From GWC2-37-13 sp964564535 (GTDB taxonomy: Bacteria; Patescibacteriota; Microgenomatia; UBA1406; GWC2-37-13): a stretch of DNA of 8,344 nt. A program made the translations under genes and the position numbers. The stretch lies in the NCBI GenBank assembly GCA_964564535.1, contig CAZMBH010000042.1, forward strand, positions 1-8,344, read 5' to 3'. This document shows positions 1 to 6,731 of the stretch, piece after piece (the stretch's first letter is position 1; each line of letters starts with the position of its first letter). A model generated the notes under the pieces. The model searched no databases, was not told the origin of the DNA, and saw only the letters and a program-made list of their open reading frames with translations.

Positions 1-48
1 AGCAGTTAAAAAGTTAATAATTATAGGGTATGACATTTTCATTTTGGT

Positions 49-82
49 TTGACATGGAATTTTTATAAATAAAAGATGTCAA
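49..82. repeat. short inverted repeat TTGACAT...ATGTCAA
   Basis: A perfect 7-base inverted repeat (TTGACAT at 49-55, ATGTCAA at 76-82) encloses 20 AT-rich bases and covers the stop codon of the small minus-strand frame. A further TGACAT lies at 31-36 in the same orientation as the left arm. It could be an operator or a weak hairpin. There is no U-tract of the kind expected for an intrinsic terminator, and chance is a real possibility in AT-rich DNA. Confidence 0.25.
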
Positions 83-282
83 GGTCCAATTATGTGATTG
101 TTTACTAAGAGTATATATGCAGTAACAAGAAGACCTATAATGGTAGTTAATGTTATACAGCCTATTGCAGCTGGTTCGCAACCACCGCGACCTGTTAACG
201 AACTGAGTTTACTTGGTTTTGATTTTAGTGAATCACTAAATAAAGTAATTCTTATAATAGGAGCTTTTCGCCTCTCGTTCAT
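79..282 (-). CDS. possible small single-pass membrane protein, 67 aa
   Basis: I do not recognise this protein. It begins with a basic, soluble stretch of about 30 residues (MNERRKAPIIR, then a Ser/Lys-rich part). A Gly/Cys-containing turn follows (GRGGCEP, about 31-37), and then a strongly hydrophobic run at about 38-60 (AAIGCITLTTIIGLLVTAY and on), long enough for one membrane span. Only a short tail follows. The pattern suggests a small C-terminally anchored protein with its N-terminal part in the cytoplasm. It lies 59 bases downstream of the dikinase gene on the same strand. No Shine-Dalgarno sequence is visible; a weak TATATT (306-301) lies 18 bases before the ATG. The TGA stop falls inside a small inverted repeat. 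An antisense frame of the same size (98-301, plus strand) looks less protein-like. This could be a chance open frame; homologues in related genomes would decide. Confidence 0.42.
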   Translation of the reverse strand: MNERRKAPIIRITLFSDSLKSKPSKLSSLTGRGGCEPAAIGCITLTTIIGLLVTAYILLVNNHIIGP

Positions 283-341
283 GTATGAATGTTATCATTA
301 AATATAGCGTCTTTCAAGAGAACAAGGCTCTAAAACATAAA

Positions 342-3062
342 TTATAACGCAGCTTGTGCAGCAGCAAGGCGGGCTATTGGAACCCTAAATGGGGAACAGG
401 AAACATAGTTCATTCCAACATTGTGACAGAAAGTAATTGAGGTCGGATCTCCCCCATGTTCTCCGCAAATTCCTACTTTAAGATTTTTACGTGTTTTTCT
501 ACCTCTTTCGATAGCGATTTTAATTAATTCACCAATCCCCTCCTGATCAATCGTTTGAAAAGGATCATCTGGTAAAATTCCTTTAGTAAGATAGTCAGGT
601 AAAAATCCGCCGATGTCATCACGGGAAAAACCAAATCCCATCTGTGTCAGATCATTAGTTCCGAAAGAAAAAAATTCGGCTTCCTGAGCCATTGCACCGG
701 CTGTCAAAGCGGCACGTGGTATTTCTATCATTGTTCCTATTAAATAATTAATTTTTTTAAGTTTAAATTTTTGCAAAACTTCTTTATAAACACTCTTAAT
801 GATTGAAGATTGATGAGTTAACTCGGAAACATCACAGGTAACAGGAATCATGATTTCCGGTTCGACTTTTATTTTCTCAATTAATAATTCTGCGGCCGCC
901 TCAAGTATTGCCCGCACTTGCATCTCAGTAATTTCCGGGTAGGTGATCCCGAGTCTTACGCCCCGGTGACCCATCATAGGATTGTTTTCATGAAGTGAAT
1001 TAGCTCTTTTTTGAAATTCTGATAAATTAATTTTCAGACTTCTTGCAAGATTTTCCTGTGCAGCATTTTCTCTCGGAACAAACTCATGAAGCGGAGGATC
1101 AATCAACCTTATTGTTACAGGAAATCCTTTCATTTCCCGGAGTGTTCCCTTAATATCCGCTTTCATAAAAGGAAATAGTTCTTTCAAAGCACCTATTCTT
1201 TCTTCGACAGTTTTTGAGACGATCATTTTGCGTAGAAGAAATAATGCCTTATCACTTCCTTTACCATAAAACATGTGCTCAATTCTGAAAAGCCCTATCC
1301 CTTCAGCTCCATACATCCGAGCTCTTTTAGAATCTTCAGGAGTATCGGCATTTGTACGAATCTTTAAACGACGACTCTTATCACATAGTTTCAAAAATCT
1401 TAAAAGAATCTTATTCTCTGAAGAAGCGTCCATCATCTTTAAACTCCCTTCATATAAATTACCTTTAGTGCCATTGAGTGTAAACCAATCGCCCTCCCGA
1501 TAAACTTTTTTTCCGATCGTCATTGTCTTTTTTAAATAATCAATTGCAATATTTCCACAGCCGACTATGCAACATTTACCCCATCCACGGGCTACTAAGG
1601 CCGCATGCGACGTCATACCACCCCGTGCAGTCAAGATCGCCTGAGCAACTCTCATTCCCTCAATGTCTTCTGGATTTGTTTCCTCCCGGACCAAAATAAC
1701 TTTCTTTCCGGTCTTCGCCCAAGCGACGGCGTCGTTTGCGCTAAATACGATCATTCCACTTGCACCACCGGGACCGGCTGGAAGGCCATGGGCAACCGGT
1801 CTAATTTTCATCTCCTCTTTAGGATCAATAATCGGATGTAAAAGTTCATCCAGTTGTGCAGGAGTAACGCGCATAACCGCTGTTTTATCATTAATTAAAC
1901 CTTCATCCACCATGTCAACTGCCATCTTTATCGCGGCCGGCCCGTTTCTCTTTCCAATCCGGCACTGCAACATAAAAAGACGGCCTTTTTCAATTGTAAA
2001 CTCGATATCCTGCATATCTCGGTAATGAATCTCAAGCCTTTTTTGAAATTGGAAAAGCTGATCATAAAGTTTAGGCATTGCCTTTTCCAAACTCGTTAAT
2101 TTTTTATTATGGTCATTTTTAGAATCTTCATTGACAGGAGCCGGTGTTCTAATACCGGCAACAACATCTTCACCTTGGGCGTTAATTAAATATTCACCAT
2201 AAAATTTCTTTTCACCGTTGCCGGGGTTTCTGGTGAAGGCAACTCCCGTTGCAGAATCTTCGCCCATGTTTCCAAAAACCATTGATTGAACATTAACAGC
2301 AGTTCCCCAAGCTTCCGGAATGTTTTCTATTCTTCTGTATGAAACAGCTCTTTTTCCGTTCCAAGAAGAAAAAACAGCTCCAATCCCTCCCCATAACTGT
2401 TCAGCCGGATCGTCAGGAAAATCTTTTTTTAAAACTTCCTTAACTTTATTTTTATATAAAACACAGATTTTTTTAAGGTCTCCAGTATCAAGATCGGTAT
2501 CGTTTTCAACTCCTTTTTCTTTTTTTATTTTATCCAAGATTTTTTCCAACTGTTTTCTAATTCCATCTTCTTCGTTTTTTGGCTCAATCCCAAATGCTTT
2601 TTCCATGACGACATCCGAATACATCGTTATTAATCTTCTATAAGCGTCATAAACGAACCGTTCATTTTTAGATTGTTTTATTAAGCCGGGAATCGTTTTT
2701 GAAGTCAATCCGACATTTAAAACGGTTTCCATCATCCCTGGCATTGACCGTCTGGCGCCACTTCGGACAGACACTAACAAAGGATTATTAACATCTCCAA
2801 ACTTCCTATCCATCAATTTTTCTATTCTTGAAATTGATTTGGTAACCGTATCTCTCAAACCTTTTGGATAGGTTCGTTTGTTTGCGTAGTAAAAAGTACA
2901 GACCTCTGTAGTGATTGTAAACCCTGGAGGCACCGGTAAACGAAGTTTTTTATGTCCGGCCATCTCAGCTAAATTCGCTCCTTTACCACCTAATAAATTC
3001 TTCATACTCTCGTCCCCGTCCGCAGATCCCCCTCCGAAGAAATATACGTATTTTTTAATCAT
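342..3062 (-). CDS. ppdK: pyruvate, phosphate dikinase
   Basis: This cytosolic enzyme interconverts pyruvate + ATP + phosphate with PEP + AMP + pyrophosphate. In this product (906 aa from the chosen start) the N-terminal ATP-grasp part shows GGKGANLAEM (about 25-34), SVRSGARRSMPGMM (about 98-111) and LQCRIGKRN. The swivelling domain has GGMTSHAA with the phosphorylated His at about 486 and the Thr two residues before it, which a PDRP-type regulator modifies in other lineages. The C-terminal PEP/pyruvate barrel has RTNADTPED, RLIDPPLHEF, MIEIPRAA, GTNDLTQ (N803, D804) and GICGEHGGDP with the catalytic Cys at about 866. All key residues are present, and the length slightly exceeds the roughly 874 aa of the Clostridium enzyme. 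An in-frame ATG at 3083 would add seven residues, but it lies within the best -10 element, and family members begin close to KKYVYFFGG, so 3062 is preferred. The gene diverges from ppsA. Confidence 0.96.
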   Translation of the reverse strand: MIKKYVYFFGGGSADGDESMKNLLGGKGANLAEMAGHKKLRLPVPPGFTITTEVCTFYYANKRTYPKGLRDTVTKSISRIEKLMDRKFGDVNNPLLVSVRSGARRSMPGMMETVLNVGLTSKTIPGLIKQSKNERFVYDAYRRLITMYSDVVMEKAFGIEPKNEEDGIRKQLEKILDKIKKEKGVENDTDLDTGDLKKICVLYKNKVKEVLKKDFPDDPAEQLWGGIGAVFSSWNGKRAVSYRRIENIPEAWGTAVNVQSMVFGNMGEDSATGVAFTRNPGNGEKKFYGEYLINAQGEDVVAGIRTPAPVNEDSKNDHNKKLTSLEKAMPKLYDQLFQFQKRLEIHYRDMQDIEFTIEKGRLFMLQCRIGKRNGPAAIKMAVDMVDEGLINDKTAVMRVTPAQLDELLHPIIDPKEEMKIRPVAHGLPAGPGGASGMIVFSANDAVAWAKTGKKVILVREETNPEDIEGMRVAQAILTARGGMTSHAALVARGWGKCCIVGCGNIAIDYLKKTMTIGKKVYREGDWFTLNGTKGNLYEGSLKMMDASSENKILLRFLKLCDKSRRLKIRTNADTPEDSKRARMYGAEGIGLFRIEHMFYGKGSDKALFLLRKMIVSKTVEERIGALKELFPFMKADIKGTLREMKGFPVTIRLIDPPLHEFVPRENAAQENLARSLKINLSEFQKRANSLHENNPMMGHRGVRLGITYPEITEMQVRAILEAAAELLIEKIKVEPEIMIPVTCDVSELTHQSSIIKSVYKEVLQKFKLKKINYLIGTMIEIPRAALTAGAMAQEAEFFSFGTNDLTQMGFGFSRDDIGGFLPDYLTKGILPDDPFQTIDQEGIGELIKIAIERGRKTRKNLKVGICGEHGGDPTSITFCHNVGMNYVSCSPFRVPIARLAAAQAAL

Positions 3063-3078
3063 AAAAAAACGATTTTTA

Positions 3079-3108
3079 ATCATATCATATAATTTTCTTT
3101 TTTGTCAA
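3079..3108 (-). promoter_or_regulatory. promoter for ppdK (extended -10)
   Basis: On the minus strand a consensus TTGACA (3108-3103) is followed after 18 bases by TGATATGAT, an extended -10 whose hexamer TATGAT occupies 3084-3079. Initiation would then fall near 3072, leaving a leader of about 10 bases before the ATG at 3062 and excluding the ATG at 3083. No Shine-Dalgarno sequence is present in that leader. This is predicted from sequence only. Confidence 0.55.
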
Positions 3109-3133
3109 TACAGAAAAAAAATTATGCTATGAT
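3102..3133 (+). promoter_or_regulatory. promoter for ppsA (extended -10, probably leaderless)
   Basis: TGCTATGAT at 3125-3133 is an extended -10 element ending six bases before the ppsA ATG, so transcription would begin at or next to the A of the start codon and give a leaderless mRNA. A TTGTCA at 3102-3107 is the best -35 candidate, but its 20-base spacer is long; the extended -10 may make it dispensable. It overlaps the -35 of the divergent ppdK promoter, so the two promoters probably compete or are co-regulated. Confidence 0.5.
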
Positions 3134-3139
3134 GAAATT

Positions 3140-5512
3140 ATGGCTAATAAAAAATTAATTGTCTGGTTTGAAGAAGTTGGAAAAAATGATGTCGGCTCGG
3201 TAGGCGGAAAAGGCGCCAATTTAGGAGAAATGGTTAATGCCTCATTACCGATTCCCTACGGATTTATTATTACAGCGCAGGCCTATTTTGAATTTGTGGA
3301 AAAAGCTGGAATAAAAAACCAAATCATGAATATTCTTTCAAAATTAAATTATGAAAACTCTCATGAACTTGCTCAAGCTTCAAAACATATAGGAGAAATT
3401 ATAATTTCTTCTACACTCCCCCCTAATTTAGTTAAAGAAATTGTCAGATTTTATGATAATTTGGAAATTAAGGAAAATAAATATTATAAAAACGATTCCT
3501 CATTTCTAAAAACCAGTCTCTCAAAGATCAAATCTTTATATAAAGCTCCGTTGGTGGCGGTGCGTTCTTCAGCGACCGCTGAAGATCTTCCAACCGCATC
3601 ATTTGCCGGCCAGCAGGATACCTATCTTAACGTTAAAGGTGAAGCCTATTTATTGAAAAAAGTTAAAGAATGTTATGCCTCACTATTTACCCAACGGGCT
3701 ATCTATTACCGTCATGAACAAAAATTTGATCACAGTAAGGTTGGTCTTGCCGTTGTCGTTCAAAGGATGATCGAGTCAGAAAAGTCAGGAATTGCTTTTT
3801 CGATTGACCCGGTCACAAATAATAAAAATAAAATTGTTATCGAAGCAATTTTTGGATTAGGTGAATATATAGTCCAAGGAAGAGTCACCCCAGATCATTA
3901 TGAAGTTGACAAGAAATCACTTGTTATTATTAAAAAAGAAATCGGTAAACAGGACGTTAAGTTTGTTAAATCAAATATCTCTAATAAGGAAATTAAATTG
4001 GGCAAGGCCGGGTCGGTCATAAAATTAACCGATCAGGAAATTATTAAAGTAGCTCTTCTTGTCCGTGATATTGAAAATCATTATTATTTTCCTCAAGATA
4101 TTGAATGGGCTATAAAAAATGACCGTGTTTATATAATTCAAGCAAGACCGATTACAACTACTAAAAATAATGTTTCCAGCACTTCAGGTGATGATCTGCC
4201 GCTTATTTTATCTGGCTCACCTGCTTCACCGGGAATTGGTGTCGGGGTAGTAAAAATAATTATGTCGCCAAAAGAAATCGATAAAATTAAACCGGGGGAC
4301 ATATTGGTTGCACCTCAAACGAATCCTGATTACGTCCCGGCGATGAAAAAAGCAACTGCAATTGTCACTGAAAAAGGCGGACGGACTTCTCATGCTGCAA
4401 TAGTTTCCCGGGAGCTTGGTATTCCGGCCGTCGTTGGGGCAGAAGGAGCGACCAAGATTTTAAAAGAAGGAATGGTTATTTCCGTTAACGGATTAACCGG
4501 GGATATTTATAAAGGGAAAAGTGTACGTAAACAAGAAACAAGAAACCCTAAACTCGAAACTAAAAAACTTCACACCGCAACAAAAATTTACACAAATTTA
4601 GCTCAACCTTCTGAAGTAGAAAAGGTTTCCAAAATGCATGTCGATGGAATCGGACTTTTGAGAGCTGAATTCGTTATCGCTGAAATAGGCGTTCATCCAA
4701 AACAGTTTATTAAAGAAAAAAAACAGGCAATTTTTATAAATAAACTAACGAAGGAATTAACTAAATTTGTTGCTCCATTTTCCCCACGCCCCGTTGTTTA
4801 TAGGGCAACAGATTTTAAAACTAATGAATACCGTGACTTGGCCGGAGGAAAAGAATTTGAGCCTCATGAAGAAAATCCGTTACTTGGATTTCGCGGTGCT
4901 TACAGATATATCAGTAACCCGGAAGTCTTTGAAATGGAACTGAAAGCCATTAAAAATATTTGGGAAAAGGGTTACCGCAATCTTCATCTTATGATTCCTT
5001 TTGTCCGAGTTCCGTGGGAATTGATTAAAATTAAGCAAATTATTGAAAAAACCGGCCTTTTAAATTACCCGGAGTTTAAATTATGGATCATGGTTGAAGT
5101 TCCTTCTTGTGCGCTTAATTTGGAAGAATTTATTAAAATCGGAATCGATGGGGTATCAATTGGCACTAATGATCTGACGATGATGTTGTTGGGAGTTGAC
5201 CGCGATAGTGAGGACGTTGCACCTGTATACGACGAACGTACTCCGGTTGTCATAAAAGTTCTTGAATATATCGTCAAAACCTGCCAAAAATTCGGGATTA
5301 CTTCTTCAATGTGCGGACAGGCGCCATCAGACTATCCTGAAATAGCCGAAAAAATGGTTAGGGCCGGGATCACGAGTCTTTCCGTCACTCCTGACGTTAT
5401 TGAAAGAACCAGACAGGTTGTTTTTGATGTTGAAAAAAAACTTTTTCATTCCCGTCATTCCCGCGAAGGCGGGAATCCAGACTTTCCTGGATCCCCGTTT
5501 CCACGGGGATGA
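3140..5512 (+). CDS. ppsA: phosphoenolpyruvate synthase (pyruvate, water dikinase)
   Basis: This enzyme makes PEP from pyruvate and ATP, releasing AMP and phosphate, and is normally gluconeogenic. The N-terminal ATP-binding domain carries VGGKGANLGEM (about 22-32) and RSSATAEDLPTASFAGQQDT from Arg142. The phospho-His domain has GGRTSHAA with His418 (E. coli His421) and the regulatory-type Thr two residues earlier. The PEP barrel has LLRAEF, EENPLLGFRGAYRY, MVEVPS, GTNDLTMM (about 675-682) and SMCGQAPSD with catalytic Cys725. No key residue is missing. Two parts look foreign. Residues 464-475 are encoded by a heptanucleotide tandem repeat in the linker after the His domain. The last 21 residues (770-790, beginning HSRHSREGGNP) are translated from a palindromic repeat that also supplies the TGA stop. 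The native protein probably ended near Phe769, as E. coli PpsA ends shortly after the same NPDTV/TPDVI region. The start follows the promoter directly. Confidence 0.95.
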   Translation: MANKKLIVWFEEVGKNDVGSVGGKGANLGEMVNASLPIPYGFIITAQAYFEFVEKAGIKNQIMNILSKLNYENSHELAQASKHIGEIIISSTLPPNLVKEIVRFYDNLEIKENKYYKNDSSFLKTSLSKIKSLYKAPLVAVRSSATAEDLPTASFAGQQDTYLNVKGEAYLLKKVKECYASLFTQRAIYYRHEQKFDHSKVGLAVVVQRMIESEKSGIAFSIDPVTNNKNKIVIEAIFGLGEYIVQGRVTPDHYEVDKKSLVIIKKEIGKQDVKFVKSNISNKEIKLGKAGSVIKLTDQEIIKVALLVRDIENHYYFPQDIEWAIKNDRVYIIQARPITTTKNNVSSTSGDDLPLILSGSPASPGIGVGVVKIIMSPKEIDKIKPGDILVAPQTNPDYVPAMKKATAIVTEKGGRTSHAAIVSRELGIPAVVGAEGATKILKEGMVISVNGLTGDIYKGKSVRKQETRNPKLETKKLHTATKIYTNLAQPSEVEKVSKMHVDGIGLLRAEFVIAEIGVHPKQFIKEKKQAIFINKLTKELTKFVAPFSPRPVVYRATDFKTNEYRDLAGGKEFEPHEENPLLGFRGAYRYISNPEVFEMELKAIKNIWEKGYRNLHLMIPFVRVPWELIKIKQIIEKTGLLNYPEFKLWIMVEVPSCALNLEEFIKIGIDGVSIGTNDLTMMLLGVDRDSEDVAPVYDERTPVVIKVLEYIVKTCQKFGITSSMCGQAPSDYPEIAEKMVRAGITSLSVTPDVIERTRQVVFDVEKKLFHSRHSREGGNPDFPGSPFPRG
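4529..4563 (+). repeat. heptanucleotide tandem repeat inside ppsA
   Basis: Five consecutive 7-base units of the form AAACNNN (NNN = AAG, AAG, CCT, TCG, TAA) run without interruption and stay open in the ppsA frame, encoding KQETRNPKLETK (residues 464-475). The tract falls in the linker between the phospho-His domain and the PEP-binding barrel, where length changes should be tolerated. Because the unit is 7 bases, gain or loss of one unit would shift the frame; only three-unit (21-base) steps would preserve it. Confidence 0.7.
5446..5463 (+). repeat. 9-base tandem duplication at left edge of palindromic repeat
   Basis: TCATTCCCG occurs twice head to tail (5446-5454 and 5455-5463); the second copy is the left part of the palindromic repeat. 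It may be slippage or the trace of an insertion or nested copy. The other two repeat copies in the window do not show it. Confidence 0.7.
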
Positions 5513-5513
5513 C
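5454..5513. repeat. two-hairpin palindromic repeat (REP/MITE-like), copy 1
   Basis: The left arm (5454-5480) is GTC, then stem ATTCCCGC / GCGGGAAT around loop GAAG, then CCAG. After six bases comes the right arm (5487-5513): CTGG, stem ATCCCCGT / ACGGGGAT around loop TTCC, then GAC. The right arm is the reverse complement of the left with six differences; four of these form two compensatory base-pair swaps in the stem and the other two lie in the loop. The whole unit is also one larger palindrome, since GTCAT pairs with ATGAC and ATCCAG with CTGGAT. It overlaps the 3' end of ppsA and contains its stop. The form resembles bacterial REP doublets; no transposase is in the window. Confidence 0.85.
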
Positions 5514-5533
5514 AATTGTATTTAAATTAAACT

Positions 5534-6727
5534 ATGCCCACAATAAAAAAAATTAACGCCAATGAAATAATAAATTCGCTGGGTTATCCGACTCTTCAAG
5601 GGAAGCTTTTTTTAGATGACGGCCGTTATGTGACAGTTAATATTTCATCACTCGACCCTGAAGAAAGTTCGCCAGTAGTGGAACTGAGAGATGGCAATAA
5701 AAACCGTTATAACGGACTGGGCGTCCAAAAAGCTGTTTCATATATTAACGACCTCTTGGGCCCAAAACTTGTCGGGGTGTCACCAATTAAACAGGCTGAG
5801 GTTGATAACTGGTTATTAAAGGCTGACGGAACTAAAGATAAAAGCCTGCTAGGTGTTAATTCTATTAATCTTATTTCTAAGCTCATCGCCAGCGCCGGCG
5901 CACTAGTTTCTGATAAACCACTCTATCAGTATCTTAATTTAAAGTTTATAGAAATATCTCATCAAAGCTTAGAGTTAAAAAAACTTCCAACGCCTCTTTT
6001 CACTTTACTGACAGGTTCCCGGGGAGGCCAAACATATTTAGACTTTAAGGAATTTTTAATTTTTCCTTCGTCAGCTTTCCCATACCACCAGTCGTATCAA
6101 ATAAGTGTTGATCTTTATCATAATTTACGTAAGCTTTTTAAAATGAAATTTTTTACAAATCTAGACGCACTGGACGCTATAAAACAATCGGTTGAATCAA
6201 TGAGTCTTCATTTTGGCCAGGATATTTTTGCCAGCGTCAACTTTCAGGCTCAGCATTATTTTAATCAAAGGAGATATACTATTAAAGACAAAGAGAAACC
6301 TCTTTCAAGCGAAGAATATATCAAATTTATCAAGGAAACAATTAAAAAATATTTACTTTTGGTTATTATCGATCCTTTGGAGGAAAATGACTGGCTTTCC
6401 AATAAAAATGTTTTTGAAGACATAAAGAGTGATTTTTATCTGTCTAGTGAAAAAAACAGTTTGTCAAAACAAACTTCAACGTCAGTTTTAAAACTTAACG
6501 AGATTGGAACAATAACCGAGTTTTTTAATAAAGTATCCAGTTTAAAAACAAATAATTCAAATTTTATTATATCTGCCGGACATGCGGAGACTAATGATGA
6601 TTTTGTTGCCGATCTAAGCGTCGCCCTTCAGTCAGATTTCATTAAATTTGGCCCTCCAGTCCATTCTGAAAACGTGACCAAGTATAATAGGTTGTTGGAT
6701 ATAGAGAAAGAGCTCAAATTAAGTTAA
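5534..6727 (+). CDS. degenerate enolase homologue, probable pseudoenzyme
   Basis: The 397-residue product aligns end to end with enolase (about 430 aa). Landmarks are ANEIINSLGYPT (9-20), VVELRDGNKNRYNGLGVQKAV (48-68, here in two parts: VVELRDGN and GLGVQKAV), FKEFLIFP, DPLEENDW, LKLNEIGTITE and IKFGP...KYNRLLDIE. By my alignment with remembered E. coli and yeast sequences, it keeps the equivalents of yeast Glu168 (E173), Lys345 (K320) and Lys396 (K371). The metal ligands are replaced: Asp246 by N236, Glu295 by I279, and Asp320 lies in a changed SSE segment. Ser39 of the SGAST loop is P42, His159 is G164, and His373-Arg374 are A348-G349. The VGDEGG segment with Glu211 is absent, apparently deleted. 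Turnover of 2-phosphoglycerate is therefore not expected. The reading frame is intact and ruvA starts four bases after its stop, so it is probably expressed. A structural, scaffolding or regulatory role is possible but unknown. Confidence 0.85.
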   Translation: MPTIKKINANEIINSLGYPTLQGKLFLDDGRYVTVNISSLDPEESSPVVELRDGNKNRYNGLGVQKAVSYINDLLGPKLVGVSPIKQAEVDNWLLKADGTKDKSLLGVNSINLISKLIASAGALVSDKPLYQYLNLKFIEISHQSLELKKLPTPLFTLLTGSRGGQTYLDFKEFLIFPSSAFPYHQSYQISVDLYHNLRKLFKMKFFTNLDALDAIKQSVESMSLHFGQDIFASVNFQAQHYFNQRRYTIKDKEKPLSSEEYIKFIKETIKKYLLLVIIDPLEENDWLSNKNVFEDIKSDFYLSSEKNSLSKQTSTSVLKLNEIGTITEFFNKVSSLKTNNSNFIISAGHAETNDDFVADLSVALQSDFIKFGPPVHSENVTKYNRLLDIEKELKLS

Positions 6728-6731
6728 TTTT

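Noticed and set aside
20..25. Minus-strand TATAAT as a promoter
   Set aside because: The hexamer is perfect but there is no acceptable -35 upstream and its target would lie outside the window; not supportable here.
98..301. Plus-strand 67-codon frame overlapping the small membrane protein
   Set aside because: It is fully antisense to a frame with a cleaner membrane-protein pattern; it has no start signal and no recognisable features, so I did not list both.
300..345. Terminator after ppdK
   Set aside because: Only a 4-base stem (AGAG/CTCT) is visible with no T run; too weak to report.
1273..2643. Several plus-strand frames of 76-120 codons
   Set aside because: They are antisense to the well-supported dikinase gene, show no domain features and follow its codon pattern in reverse.
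5327..5515. Minus-strand frame starting MSSPWKRG with WIPAFAGMTGM
   Set aside because: This is the antisense translation of the palindromic repeat joined to the 3' end of ppsA, a common artefact; it has no support as a gene.
5510..5533. TGA read as glycine (alternative code) extending PpsA
   Set aside because: A read-through would add only a few residues before TAA, and no long gene here contains an internal TGA, which would be common in a TGA-glycine genome.
6130..6240. Frameshift hiding the missing enolase VGDEGG segment
   Set aside because: No alternative frame in this stretch encodes a GDEGG-like sequence, and the main frame resumes alignment at the VNFQAQHYF region, so a deletion is the simpler reading.
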